Positions 23,764 to 33,202 of a stretch of DNA of 64,000 nucleotides are shown one piece after another; within the stretch, counting starts at the first letter, position 1, and each line of letters begins with the position of its first letter. A program made the position numbers and the translations under genes. The stretch covers positions 1 through 64,000 of the forward strand of contig NZ_JBFDAE010000016.1 in the NCBI RefSeq assembly GCF_040720935.1, written 5' to 3'. Source of the stretch: Jejuia sp040720935 (GTDB lineage: Bacteria; Bacteroidota; Bacteroidia; Flavobacteriales; Flavobacteriaceae). The notes under the pieces were generated by a model, which worked only from the letters and a program-made list of their open reading frames with translations, did no database searches and was not told where the DNA came from.

Positions 23764-24356
23764 TATATGGTTTTCACGGCTGCGATAAATCAATTGCCGA
23801 AAAAGTAGTAAATCTCAAACAACCATTAAAAGAAAGCATAAACAAATACGATTGGATTGGTAATGGAATGTACTTTTGGGAAAATAGTCCTTCTCGAGCA
23901 CTAGAATTCGCAACTCACTTAATGAATAATCCAGGGAAATCGAAAAACCCAATAAAAAATCCTTCTGTGATTGGATCGGTAATTCATTTAGGAAATTGTT
24001 TAGACTTACTAGATTACGAAAAACTAAACTTATTAAAGTTTGGTTATGAAATTTTAGAAGCTACATTAAGAAGTTCGAACAAGCCTTTACCCATAAATGA
24101 ACCTATCGGAAATTTACAAGAACTGATGTTACGAGAACTCGATTGTGCTGTCATTGAAACTCTACACAAAGTACGTAAAGACGAAAATTTAGCTCCCTTC
24201 GATAGCGTAAGAGGTGTTTTTTGGGAAGGTCAAGAATTATATCCAAATGCTGGTTTTAGAGAAAAGGACCATATCCAAATTTGCATAAGAAATCCTAACT
24301 GTATAAAAGGGTTTTTTCATCCAAGAGAAATAAATAGCAAGTTTCCGTTAATATAA
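23739..24356 (+). CDS. Possible ADP-ribosyltransferase-fold protein, candidate toxin
   Basis: Uncharacterised protein of 205 residues with features that recall the PARP-like or DUF3990-like ADP-ribosyltransferase fold. Seen: an early YGFHGCDKSIAEKVV, comparable to the first-strand His-Gly motif; then DWIGNGMYFWENSPSRALEF, comparable to the Gly-x-Gly-x-Tyr-Phe element followed by an alanine-rich helix; and late acidic positions in FWEGQELYPNAGF. The end (IQICIRNPNCIKGFFHPRE) is unlike anything I know. It overlaps the upstream 64-residue ORF by 25 bases. It lies in an islet next to a dead parDE pair, between conserved genes, which fits a mobile toxin-antitoxin site. The fold call is a by-eye judgement and needs a structure prediction. 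Confidence 0.55.
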   Translation: MYSRGSGIIYGFHGCDKSIAEKVVNLKQPLKESINKYDWIGNGMYFWENSPSRALEFATHLMNNPGKSKNPIKNPSVIGSVIHLGNCLDLLDYEKLNLLKFGYEILEATLRSSNKPLPINEPIGNLQELMLRELDCAVIETLHKVRKDENLAPFDSVRGVFWEGQELYPNAGFREKDHIQICIRNPNCIKGFFHPREINSKFPLI

Positions 24357-24510
24357 TACTGTGCGTAACATTGATGTTGCCATATGAATCGTGTACTTGT
24401 CTGCAACTAATCATAATACGAACATGTTAGGCTAACTTTTTTTCTAATCGATAGAGCAATACCCCTTTTCAAACACCTCCTTTCATTTCTTCTAAATAAC
24501 AAAATAAAAA

Positions 24511-24537
24511 AGCCAAACAAAATTCATGTCCGGCTTT
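24511..24537 (-). terminator. Weak terminator after the M16 peptidase gene
   Basis: On the minus strand AAAGCC and GGCTTT can pair around a long loop, followed by a T-rich tail. It lies just beyond the stop at 24563. The stem is short, so this is tentative. Confidence 0.4.
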
Positions 24538-24562
24538 CCAAAAACTTCAAAAGCAATTACAG

Positions 24563-27331
24563 CTAATCCATCTTCTTATCACTCTTAATCTCTGGTTGCT
24601 TTTCAAAATCTCCTGCGTTTACAACCGTCCAATTTTCAAAAGTCTTAAAGTATTTTTTAATCACTTTATTTACATCTTCAACCGTCAAAGACGTTACTTT
24701 ATCTTCAATAGCCTTATGAAATAGCATATCTCTATCATAATATAAATTATTATTTATGGTATTTGAGAGCTCATTATCTTTAGCTCTAGACACGTTTTGT
24801 CCTTGTACCCAACTTGTAACGGCTACTTTTAATTCGTCCTCGGTAATGCCCTCTTTAATAAATCGTTCAATTTCTTCCTTAAATCCTTTTTGAACTTTTG
24901 CAGCGTTCTCAGGGGCATAAATGGCATATACCATAATACTGGATTTTGCATCTTTTGGGTCGGCATCAACATTTACACGTCCGCCTGCACCATAACTTAT
25001 GCCGTCATTTTGACGTAATCTAGTGCTAATTCTAGAACTTAAAACACCTCCTCCAAAAATTGAACTTGCAATCTGAAGTGCTGCATAGTCTTCATCAACC
25101 TGACTTCCTTCAAAAGACATCATACCAATACTAATCGCATTTTTTTTGTCTGGAGTTGTTATTTTTTCGTTTGCTGCATTATTCAATCTGTGAGCATCCT
25201 GAATTTTTTGATAAGGTTTATTCACTTTAAAATCCGCAAAATTGGTTTCGAAATAATCCTTAAGTTTTTGTTCGTCTATATTACCTATAGCCACTAATGA
25301 TGCATTATCTGAAATACCATAAAATTCATCATAATACGCTTTTATGGCAGCTACATTTACTGCTTTTATTTCTTCAATATCTTCTTCAATGGTAGAGTTA
25401 TAAAGCGGGTGCCCTTTTTCGTAATGCTGATTTAATAACCCGAGCTTCTTACTTGCTAAAAATTGAGGTTCAGTTTTATTTTTTTCTATGCCAGCTAATT
25501 CTTGGGTTTTCAGTTTTTCTAATTCAGCTTCATCAAATTTTGGGTTTTTCAACATATCGGTCATCAATGCCAAAGTTTCCATGAGATGTTCTTCGGTTGA
25601 ATTGATATTTGCACTAATTCTTCCGTTAGAACCAGAAAACCAAATAGAAGATTTTAAAGCACTTAATTTATCTTCAATATCTTGCCTTGAATTATTGGTT
25701 GTGCCTTTGTTTAGCATTTGTGCTGTATAACTGGCTATCCTACCTTTGTTCATAAAATCGTTTACATTCCCATTTCTGATAACGAATGAAAGATTTACCG
25801 TTTTACCACGATTGTCCTTTTTAATAAATCCGTATTCAATTGGTGTTTTTTGAAGTGTTCCTGAATCTAATCTGTTTTGAATGTTTTCATAAGACACATC
25901 AAAAGCTTCCCCAGCACCATATCCTTCTTTTCCTTTATAATTTTCAACTAATTCTTTTAAACCTTCAGTATGCTCAATTTCAACACGAATTGGGTTTTTT
26001 GTTGGAATAAAATTACCAACTGTTCTATTGGTGTTTATTAAATAACGTTGAATGGCAGCGTTCACTTTATCTACTGTCATTTCTTCAATTCTATCGCGAT
26101 GAATAAAAGCCAATCGCCAATCTCCTGCACCAATAAATTCACTCATATAGGTTCCTAAAAAGGCAGAATTCCTGCTGATTTGATCTATTTGTTTCAGTAT
26201 ATTAGATTTCGCTCTATTTAATTCTTCTTCAGTTACAGGATTATTTTTTAAATCATCTAAAAGATTTAACATCGTAGTTTCTGCCTCTGATAAAGACTTA
26301 TCCGATGGCACATCAACGTTAATATAAAGATGCGAAGGCTCTTTGGTAAAACGCATATACGACCAAAGGCTAGATGCTTTTTTACTGTCCACTAAAGCTT
26401 TATACAATCTCCCCGAAGGATTATCCGTAAGCACTTGTTCGGCTATGGACAGTGCCGCATAATCTTCATGAGAACCTGCTGGCGTGTGGTATAGCGCCGA
26501 AACTAACTGCAAGTCACCAACACGGCTTAAATGAACACGTTTTTCGCCGTCTTGGGCTGGTTCAATGGTTGGGTTATCAATTAATGGTTTCTCTGGGTTT
26601 TTAATAGCCGTAAACTTTTTTTCTATAAGCGATAAGGTTTTATCCGTTTCAAACTTTCCAGTAACCATAAGAACCGCATTACTGGGTCGATAATATTTTT
26701 TATAGAAAGCTTGAAGATTATCAATAGGTACACGTTCAATATCAGAACGATTACCGATAGTCGCTTGACCGTAATTATGCCATAGATACGCTGCATTTAC
26801 AACATTTTGCATCAAGACCCGTGTTGTAGAATTCTCGCTTCTTTCAAATTCATTTCTAACAACTGAAAATTCAGATTCTAAATCTTTTTTAGCGATATAG
26901 GAATTCACCATTCTATCGGCTTCCAAATCCAAAGCCCATTCTAAATTTTCATCGGTTGCATTAAAGGTTTCAAAATAATTGGTTCTATCATAAGATGTTG
27001 TTCCGTTAGGCCTAGCACCGTGTGCAGTCAGTTCTTTAGGAATATCTGGATGATTAGGCGTACCTTTAAACACCATATGCTCCAATAAATGCGCCATCCC
27101 CTTTTCGCCATATCCTTCATGTCTCGAACCTACCAAATAGGTAATATTAACCGTAATTGTCTGCGCAGAATTATCTGGAAACAGCAATACTTTTAGTCCG
27201 TTATCCAATTTATATTCTGTAATTCCTTCAACAGAAGCTGTTTTTTTAATCTGCGCTTCAAGCTGCAAAGAAACAGTAGTAATCAAAGCTACAATCAGTA
27301 ACTTTTGTAGAAAAGTATGGGAGTTTTTCAT
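24563..27331 (-). CDS. M16 family zinc metallopeptidase (double-domain)
   Basis: Exported pitrilysin/insulinase-type peptidase. Seen: signal peptide (LLIVALITTVSLQLEAQ), the inverted zinc motif HLLEH at residues 81-85 with a downstream glutamate-rich helix (ENLEWALDLEADRM), and the repeated architecture of M16. Two tandem halves are present (about 30-470 and 480-900). The second half lacks the zinc motif but keeps the substrate-binding pattern GGGVLSSRISTRLRQNDGISYG. Length 922 residues is normal for periplasmic Bacteroidota members. It probably degrades peptides in the periplasm. It is transcribed alone, divergent from parA. Confidence 0.92.
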   Translation of the reverse strand: MKNSHTFLQKLLIVALITTVSLQLEAQIKKTASVEGITEYKLDNGLKVLLFPDNSAQTITVNITYLVGSRHEGYGEKGMAHLLEHMVFKGTPNHPDIPKELTAHGARPNGTTSYDRTNYFETFNATDENLEWALDLEADRMVNSYIAKKDLESEFSVVRNEFERSENSTTRVLMQNVVNAAYLWHNYGQATIGNRSDIERVPIDNLQAFYKKYYRPSNAVLMVTGKFETDKTLSLIEKKFTAIKNPEKPLIDNPTIEPAQDGEKRVHLSRVGDLQLVSALYHTPAGSHEDYAALSIAEQVLTDNPSGRLYKALVDSKKASSLWSYMRFTKEPSHLYINVDVPSDKSLSEAETTMLNLLDDLKNNPVTEEELNRAKSNILKQIDQISRNSAFLGTYMSEFIGAGDWRLAFIHRDRIEEMTVDKVNAAIQRYLINTNRTVGNFIPTKNPIRVEIEHTEGLKELVENYKGKEGYGAGEAFDVSYENIQNRLDSGTLQKTPIEYGFIKKDNRGKTVNLSFVIRNGNVNDFMNKGRIASYTAQMLNKGTTNNSRQDIEDKLSALKSSIWFSGSNGRISANINSTEEHLMETLALMTDMLKNPKFDEAELEKLKTQELAGIEKNKTEPQFLASKKLGLLNQHYEKGHPLYNSTIEEDIEEIKAVNVAAIKAYYDEFYGISDNASLVAIGNIDEQKLKDYFETNFADFKVNKPYQKIQDAHRLNNAANEKITTPDKKNAISIGMMSFEGSQVDEDYAALQIASSIFGGGVLSSRISTRLRQNDGISYGAGGRVNVDADPKDAKSSIMVYAIYAPENAAKVQKGFKEEIERFIKEGITEDELKVAVTSWVQGQNVSRAKDNELSNTINNNLYYDRDMLFHKAIEDKVTSLTVEDVNKVIKKYFKTFENWTVVNAGDFEKQPEIKSDKKMD

Positions 27332-27516
27332 GATTGTGAATTTATTTTACCCAAATTTCCTATTTCATTCGATTTTTCTCTCACAAAGAAATGTTAAACT
27401 TTTCAATATTTACAGTACATCAAAGCCAAATAAAGTTATTAATACCCTGTTAACAAGTTGGGTTTTTATTCCTCATAAATAATCGTATTTTTACGCCTTA
27501 AAAACCAAATCGATTA

Positions 27517-28281
27517 ATGGGTAAAATCATTGCAATTGCTAACCAAAAAGGAGGCGTAGGCAAAACAACAACATCAGTAAACTTAGCAGCTTCACTTGGT
27601 GTTCTCGAAAAAAAAGTTTTGCTCATAGATGCAGACCCACAAGCCAATGCGACTTCTGGTTTGGGTATTGATGTGGAAAGTGTTGAAATAGGTACTTACC
27701 AGTTATTGGAACATACAAATTCGGCAAAAGAAGCGATAGTTGCTACAGACACTCCAAATTTGGATATGATTCCTGCGCATATAGACTTAGTTGCTATTGA
27801 GATAGAGCTAGTGGACAAAGATGAACGCGAGTATATGCTGAAAAAAGCATTGGAGCCTATTAAAAATGATTATGATTTTATTTTAATAGATTGTGCGCCG
27901 TCTTTAGGATTGTTAACGTTAAATGCTTTAACCGCGGCAGATTCGGTACTCATTCCTATTCAATGTGAATATTTTGCACTTGAAGGTTTGGGCAAATTAT
28001 TAAATACGATCAAAAGCATTCAGAAAATACATAACGCGAACTTAGATTATGAAGGTTTACTGCTAACCATGTACGATTCTCGTTTACGTTTATCTAACCA
28101 AGTTGTGGAAGAAGTCCAAAAACATTTTAACGATATGGTGTTTAAAACCATCATTCAACGAAATGTACGTTTAAGTGAAGCTCCAAGTTATGGCGAGAGT
28201 ATCATTAATTATGATGCGAGTAGTAAAGGCGCAAGTAATTACTTAAGTTTAGCTGAAGAAATAATTACTAAAAATTCCTAA
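27517..28281 (+). CDS. parA: Chromosome-partitioning ATPase ParA/Soj
   Basis: Walker-type ATPase that acts with ParB in chromosome segregation. Seen: the deviant Walker A motif KGGVGKTTT (residues 11-19), LIDADPQANATSGLG, the Walker B-like FILIDCAPSLGLLTLNAL, and QCEYFALEGLGKLLNTI. Length 254 residues. ParB follows 3 bases downstream, and the order continues with a DUF5683 gene and dapB, which I know from other Flavobacteriaceae chromosomes. This supports a chromosomal, not plasmid, role. I found no parS-like palindrome by eye in the window. Confidence 0.96.
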   Translation: MGKIIAIANQKGGVGKTTTSVNLAASLGVLEKKVLLIDADPQANATSGLGIDVESVEIGTYQLLEHTNSAKEAIVATDTPNLDMIPAHIDLVAIEIELVDKDEREYMLKKALEPIKNDYDFILIDCAPSLGLLTLNALTAADSVLIPIQCEYFALEGLGKLLNTIKSIQKIHNANLDYEGLLLTMYDSRLRLSNQVVEEVQKHFNDMVFKTIIQRNVRLSEAPSYGESIINYDASSKGASNYLSLAEEIITKNS

Positions 28282-28284
28282 ATT

Positions 28285-29199
28285 ATGGCGAAGGCAACCA
28301 AGAAACAGGCTTTAGGGAGAGGTTTATCGGCACTTTTAAAAGACCCAAGTAACGATATAAAATCTGTTCAAGATACAAATGCCGATAAAGTAATTGGCAA
28401 TATTGTTGAATTGGATATTGAATCTATTGAAGTCAATCCATTTCAGCCACGAACTAATTTTAGTGAAGAATCTTTACAGGAATTAGCATCTTCCATTAGA
28501 GAATTAGGGATTATTCAACCTATTACGGTTCGGAAATTAGAATTCAACAAATACCAATTGGTTTCTGGAGAACGTCGTTATCGTGCTTCAAAATTGATTG
28601 GATTAGAAACTATCCCTGCTTATATCAGGATTGCAAACGATCAAGAATCGCTAGAAATGGCGCTGGTTGAAAATATTCAACGTCAAGATTTAGATCCTAT
28701 TGAAATCGCATTATCTTACCAACGTTTAATTGATGAAATTAATTTAACGCAAGAGCAAATGAGCGAGCGTGTTGGAAAAAAGCGTTCTACCATTGCCAAT
28801 TATTTGCGTTTGTTGAAATTAGATCCGATTATCCAAACGGGGATGCGTGATGGATTTATCTCCATGGGCCATGGTCGTGCGCTTATTGCTATAGAAGATC
28901 AAAACGATCAATTGGAAATTTATGAAAACATATTGTCCAAAAAATTATCGGTCAGGGAAACCGAAGAACTGGTAAGACACTACAATAATCCTGATACTGA
29001 AAACAATTCTGCATCAAAAGAGAGCAATGAAGATGATGTGCCAAAGCATGTTAAAAAAGGTATAAAAGAATTTTCAGAATACTTTGGGCATAAAATAGAC
29101 GTTAAAGTCTCTAAAAACGGAAAAGGAAAAATAATTATTCCATTTCATTCAGAAGAAGATTTTAACCGTATTAAAAAATTAGTACAACGTGCCAAATAA
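28285..29199 (+). CDS. parB: Chromosome-partitioning CTPase/DNA-binding protein ParB
   Basis: Binds parS and loads onto the chromosome for segregation with ParA. Seen: N-terminal KKQALGRGLSALLKD, the box I-III region (VNPFQPRTNF, ELGIIQPITVRK, GERRYRAS, ALVENIQRQDLDPIE), a helix-turn-helix (TQEQMSERVGKKRSTIANYLR) and a C-terminal dimerisation part with SEYFGHKIDVK. Length 304 residues is typical. It overlaps the next gene by 11 bases. Cytoplasmic, constitutive housekeeping function expected. Confidence 0.96.
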   Translation: MAKATKKQALGRGLSALLKDPSNDIKSVQDTNADKVIGNIVELDIESIEVNPFQPRTNFSEESLQELASSIRELGIIQPITVRKLEFNKYQLVSGERRYRASKLIGLETIPAYIRIANDQESLEMALVENIQRQDLDPIEIALSYQRLIDEINLTQEQMSERVGKKRSTIANYLRLLKLDPIIQTGMRDGFISMGHGRALIAIEDQNDQLEIYENILSKKLSVRETEELVRHYNNPDTENNSASKESNEDDVPKHVKKGIKEFSEYFGHKIDVKVSKNGKGKIIIPFHSEEDFNRIKKLVQRAK

Positions 29200-29809
29200 A
29201 CTGTTTATAGTACTGGTATTATCTCTTTTTTGCTGTTTTTCATCTATAGCACAAGATAAAAACCCATCGCCTCAAGATAGTATCCCTGCAACATTAAAAA
29301 TTCAAGATACTGTTATTGTTGCTAGAGAAAGTTATGATCCGCTAAAACCCGCAAAGGCTGCATTTCTATCCGCAGTTTTACCCGGTTTAGGACAAGCCTA
29401 CAATAAAAAATATTGGAAAATACCCTTAGTTTATGGTGCTTTAGGTACTGGTGTGTATTTTTATGTGACCAACGACAAGCAATACAAACGCTATAGAGAT
29501 GCTTACAAAAGCAGGTTGGCAGGTTTTAAAAATGATGAGTTTTATTTGAATTCTCAAGGACAACAATTACAATCTCCAAGAGTAACCGATGATGGGCTTC
29601 GTCGCGCCCAAAAACTCTTTAGACGAAACAAGGAAATTTCACTTTTAGTCACGGCAGGTTTATATGCACTAAACATCATCGACGCCAATGTTGACGCGCA
29701 TTTGTTGCAGTATAATGTAGATGAAAACCTTACCTTGTTGCCACATTACGAGCTTAACAATATTGATAGAACCAACACCGTTGGCCTAACCTTAAATTTT
29801 AAATTTTAA
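29189..29809 (+). CDS. DUF5683 family membrane protein
   Basis: Bacteroidota-specific family of unknown function. Seen: an N-terminal signal (IVLVLSLFCCFSSIAQ), then the family core with AAFLSAVLPGLGQAYNKKYWKIP and VYGALGTGVYFYVTNDKQY, a hydrophobic segment near LLVTAGLYALNIIDANVDAHL, and a beta-strand-like C-terminus (LTLNFKF). Length 206 residues fits. It overlaps parB by 11 bases and is followed by dapB after 1 base, the order usual in flavobacteria. An envelope location is likely; no activity is known. Confidence 0.88.
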   Translation: MPNKLFIVLVLSLFCCFSSIAQDKNPSPQDSIPATLKIQDTVIVARESYDPLKPAKAAFLSAVLPGLGQAYNKKYWKIPLVYGALGTGVYFYVTNDKQYKRYRDAYKSRLAGFKNDEFYLNSQGQQLQSPRVTDDGLRRAQKLFRRNKEISLLVTAGLYALNIIDANVDAHLLQYNVDENLTLLPHYELNNIDRTNTVGLTLNFKF

Positions 29810-29810
29810 T

Positions 29811-30515
29811 ATGAATATAGCATTACTTGGATATGGTAGAATGGGTAAAACCATTGAACAAATAGCAATTAATCGGGGACACACCATTGTGCTTACTGTC
29901 GATAAAGATGATACAGATTATGATGTGAGTAAAGCTGATGTTGCTATAGATTTTAGTATTCCATCAGTCGCTTTTGATAATATTTCGAATTGTATCAACA
30001 ATAACGTTCCCGTGGTTTCCGGTACTACGGGCTGGTTAGAAAATTATGAAAATGCCGTTGCCTTATGTGAAGCAAAAAATGGCGCATTTATTTATGCTTC
30101 AAATTTTAGTTTAGGCGTAAATATCTTTTTTGAGCTGAATAAAACCTTAGCCAAAATGATGAGCAATCTCAAGCAGTACAACGTTACTATGGAAGAAATC
30201 CATCATACCAAAAAATTAGATGCTCCAAGCGGCACAGCTATTTCTTTGGCAAATGGTGTGATAGAAAACAATCAGAATTACGATGCTTGGGAATTGGACA
30301 AAAGTGGCGAAAAAATAATTCCGATAGTTGCAAAACGTATTGAAGATGTACCTGGTACACATACTGTTAATTACGAAAGTGAAGTAGATACTATTTCTAT
30401 AGAACATATTGCCCACAACAGACAAGGTTTTGCTCTAGGAGCTGTTATTGCCGCAGAATGGTTGGCAGGAAAAACAGGTGTTTTCACAATGAATGACGTG
30501 TTAAATATTGGTTAA
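29811..30515 (+). CDS. dapB: 4-hydroxy-tetrahydrodipicolinate reductase
   Basis: NAD(P)H-dependent reductase of the lysine and meso-diaminopimelate pathway. Seen: the Rossmann start ALLGYGRMGKTIEQIA, VAIDFSIPSVAFDN, VSGTTGW, ASNFSLGVNIFFELN and the catalytic/substrate motif EIHHTKKLDAPSGTA. Length 234 residues is the short form common in Bacteroidota. It is upstream of lepB. The pathway partner dapD is at 60803-61618. This is the true DapB, which argues that the longer DapB-fold gene at 4447-5442 has another role. Confidence 0.96.
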   Translation: MNIALLGYGRMGKTIEQIAINRGHTIVLTVDKDDTDYDVSKADVAIDFSIPSVAFDNISNCINNNVPVVSGTTGWLENYENAVALCEAKNGAFIYASNFSLGVNIFFELNKTLAKMMSNLKQYNVTMEEIHHTKKLDAPSGTAISLANGVIENNQNYDAWELDKSGEKIIPIVAKRIEDVPGTHTVNYESEVDTISIEHIAHNRQGFALGAVIAAEWLAGKTGVFTMNDVLNIG

Positions 30516-30580
30516 CATTAAATAAACCCGTAACAATAAAAATCCTGTTACTACTAACAAAAAATTAAAATTTTGAGATT

Positions 30581-32176
30581 ATGACTTGGACACAATGGTT
30601 TATTTTCTTCTTGATACTACAAGTAATTCATGGTTTAGGGACTTGGAAATTATACATTAAAGCTGGCAGACAAGCATGGGAAGCTTTCGTTCCTGTTTAT
30701 AATGGCGTGGTTTTAATGAAAATAATCAATCGTCCGTGGTGGTGGATTATGTTACTATTTTTACCTGTTGTGAACGTAATTATGTTCATGGTGGTTTGGG
30801 TTGAAACGGCCAGAAGTTTTGGAAAAAACACTTATTTAGATACGTTTTTGGCGGTTGTTACCTTAGGGTTTTATAATTACTATTTAAACTATGTAGCCGA
30901 CGTAACATATGTTGAAAATAGAGCCTTGATGCCAATTTCTGGATCTGGAGAATGGACCAGCTCAATTTTATTTGCGATTGTAGCGGCAACTATTGTGCAT
31001 ACTTATTTTATGCAACCTTTTACAATTCCATCGTCTTCCCTGGAAAAATCTTTGTTGGTGGGCGATTTTCTTTTTGTGAGCAAGTTCCATTATGGCGCAA
31101 GAGTGCCAATGACAACTGTGGCCGCACCAATGGTTCACGATACCATACCTGTATTAAATAAAAAATCCTATTTATTTAACGATCATTATGATGAAAGAAA
31201 AACATCTTGGAAAAACAAACTACAACTCCCTTATTTAAGATTACCAGGGTTTGAGAAGATAGATAGAAATGAAATAGTAGTCTTTAATCAACCAGCAGAT
31301 ACGCTGTTGGATATGAATGTTTTTCGACCGGACAGAAACTATTATAAACCCATAGATAAGAAAACAAATCTTGTAAAGCGTTGTGTTGGTGTTCCCGGAG
31401 ATTCTTTGGAAGTTCGTGGTGGGTACGTTTATATTAATGGTAAAAAGAATGAATTACCAGACAGGGCTAAATTACAATTTAGCTATGAAATTGATTTAAA
31501 ACCAGGACAAGGTTTTAATGATAATATTCTAGGGTATTTAAAAGAAAGATATGATATTACTGATGGTATATATCGTAATCCAGTAACTAATAAAATTACT
31601 ATTCCAGCAGCTACCGATTTAGCTGCAAATCAATTTAAAAATCATCCTAGTGTCGCGAAAATAACTAAGGTCATCGCTACTAAAGAAGACCCAGATCCTA
31701 ATATTTTTCCGCATCATCCCGATTATCCTTGGAATGTTGATTATTTTGGGCCACTCTACATTCCTGAAGAAGGAAAAACTATTGATATCAATTTACAAGT
31801 TTTACCACTTTATAAAAGGTTAATAACCGAATATGAAGGCAACACGCTAAAAGTAAACGGCAATCAAATCATTATTAACGGAGAAGTTGCTACCACCTAT
31901 ACGTTTAAACAAAACTACTATTGGATGATGGGTGATAACCGTCATAATTCAGTCGATGCAAGACGTTGGGGATTTGTGCCATTTGATCATGTTCTTGGTA
32001 AACCAGTATTTATCTGGATGAGTTGGGACGGTATTAAAAATCCGCGTTGGGAACGCTTCTTTACAACTGTTAAAGGCGAAGGAGAGCGTACCTCTTATTT
32101 TATACCTTTTTTAGTGTTGTTGTTTGGATGGATTGGTTTTAACTCATGGCGTAAACGAAAAAAAACCAATAGCTAA
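30581..32176 (+). CDS. lepB: Signal peptidase I, long flavobacterial type
   Basis: Cleaves signal peptides at the outer face of the inner membrane. Seen: an N-terminal region of several membrane helices (about 5-22, 50-75, 85-105 and 125-143), and a nucleophile motif IPSSSLEKSLLVGD with Ser153. The general base is Lys266 in LVKRCVGVPGDSLEV, and YWMMGDNRHNSVDARRWGFV comes later. A C-terminal membrane helix follows (YFIPFLVLLFGWIGF). Length 531 residues is about twice that of the E. coli enzyme but common here, with a long insertion between the catalytic lysine and the GDNR box. The residue after the Ser is Leu instead of the common Met. Confidence 0.94.
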   Translation: MTWTQWFIFFLILQVIHGLGTWKLYIKAGRQAWEAFVPVYNGVVLMKIINRPWWWIMLLFLPVVNVIMFMVVWVETARSFGKNTYLDTFLAVVTLGFYNYYLNYVADVTYVENRALMPISGSGEWTSSILFAIVAATIVHTYFMQPFTIPSSSLEKSLLVGDFLFVSKFHYGARVPMTTVAAPMVHDTIPVLNKKSYLFNDHYDERKTSWKNKLQLPYLRLPGFEKIDRNEIVVFNQPADTLLDMNVFRPDRNYYKPIDKKTNLVKRCVGVPGDSLEVRGGYVYINGKKNELPDRAKLQFSYEIDLKPGQGFNDNILGYLKERYDITDGIYRNPVTNKITIPAATDLAANQFKNHPSVAKITKVIATKEDPDPNIFPHHPDYPWNVDYFGPLYIPEEGKTIDINLQVLPLYKRLITEYEGNTLKVNGNQIIINGEVATTYTFKQNYYWMMGDNRHNSVDARRWGFVPFDHVLGKPVFIWMSWDGIKNPRWERFFTTVKGEGERTSYFIPFLVLLFGWIGFNSWRKRKKTNS

Positions 32177-32235
32177 TTTGGGTTAAGTAGTTACGAGTTT
32201 AGTTCGTCTTAACTTAACAACATACAACTAAACAA

Positions 32236-32859
32236 ATGACAGTTATTATTCATCCTACATATTTTCCAAACATTGCACATTTTATTGCAATGGTGCGGGC
32301 GAAAAACATCACGTTTGAAATGCAAGACAATTTTGTAAAACAAACCTATCGCAATCGCACCTACATCTATGGCGCAAATGGGAAACTCATGTTGAATATC
32401 CCAGTTATTTACTCACAAAAAAACAGACAAAAATATAGTGACGTTAAAATTTTTAATGAAGAAAAATGGCAACTTCAACATTGGAAATCTTTAGAATCCG
32501 CTTACAAAACCTCTCCTTTTTTCGAATTTTATGAAGATGAAATAAAACCTTTATTTTTTGAAGAAGCAGAATATCTTTTGGAATTTAATATAAAATGCTT
32601 TCAAGTTATTTGTGAGTGTTTACAATTAGAGTTGGAAACATCTAAAACGATTACCTTTGAAAAGAAAGTTAAAGATAAAACTGACTTTAGGTTTTTGGTA
32701 AATTCTAAAATTGAAACTATTCATAACTTTGAAACTTACACTCAAGTTTTTAGCAATAAACTCGGATTTATAAATAACTTGAGTATTTTGGATTTACTAT
32801 TTAATGAAGGCCCGAATGCTTTAAATTATTTGGAATCCCAAACTATATCTATAAAATAA
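32236..32859 (+). CDS. WbqC family protein
   Basis: WbqC-like family protein of 207 residues, a family found in surface-polysaccharide clusters and next to lepB in Bacteroidota. Seen: the start VIIHPTYFPNIAHFIAMV with the YFPxIxxF pattern, a middle NRTYIYGANGKLMLNIPV and the later EKWQLQHWKSLESAYKTSPFF, all typical of the family. The biochemical role is not firmly established; a transferase acting on sugar precursors has been suggested for relatives. It overlaps the start of the next gene by 1 base (stop/start TAATG). No signal peptide. Confidence 0.88.
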   Translation: MTVIIHPTYFPNIAHFIAMVRAKNITFEMQDNFVKQTYRNRTYIYGANGKLMLNIPVIYSQKNRQKYSDVKIFNEEKWQLQHWKSLESAYKTSPFFEFYEDEIKPLFFEEAEYLLEFNIKCFQVICECLQLELETSKTITFEKKVKDKTDFRFLVNSKIETIHNFETYTQVFSNKLGFINNLSILDLLFNEGPNALNYLESQTISIK

Positions 32860-33167
32860 TGTTACAATCCTTTGCGCATTATGGTTCTCACTTTTTATTG
32901 CCTTTATTAGTAGCGCTACTCTTTTTTAAATCGAATTGGAAGTATGCTTATCTTGTTATGATTGCTGGCATGTTGATTGATTTAGATCACTTGTTCGCTA
33001 CTCCTATTTTCGATCCTAATCGTTGCAGTATTGGTTTTCATCCACTACACTCCTACTTTGCTGTTTTGTTTTACATCTTTTTATGTATTCCGAAGAAATC
33101 GCGATTGGTGGGTTTGGGCTTGGTGATTCATATTGTAGCAGATGTGGTGGATTGCTCTTTTATGTAA
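32859..33167 (+). CDS. DUF6122 family small membrane protein
   Basis: Hydrophobic protein of 102 residues with three or four membrane helices. Seen: HYGSHFLLPLLVALLFF, the motif LIDLDHLFATPIF with the Asp/His pair, GFHPLHSYFAVLFY, and a final HIVADVVDC. The His/Asp pattern recalls membrane-bound metal-dependent hydrolases of the YdjM type, of which this would be a minimal form. It is translationally coupled to the WbqC gene. Function is unknown. Confidence 0.8.
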   Translation: MLQSFAHYGSHFLLPLLVALLFFKSNWKYAYLVMIAGMLIDLDHLFATPIFDPNRCSIGFHPLHSYFAVLFYIFLCIPKKSRLVGLGLVIHIVADVVDCSFM

Positions 33168-33202
33168 AGGTTATTATGCAGAAATTCGTGGAGTTTTCGG
33201 AA

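Noticed and set aside
27332..27516. parS centromere near parAB
   Set aside because: No palindrome resembling TGTTTCACGTGAAACA was found by eye here or in the surrounding genes.
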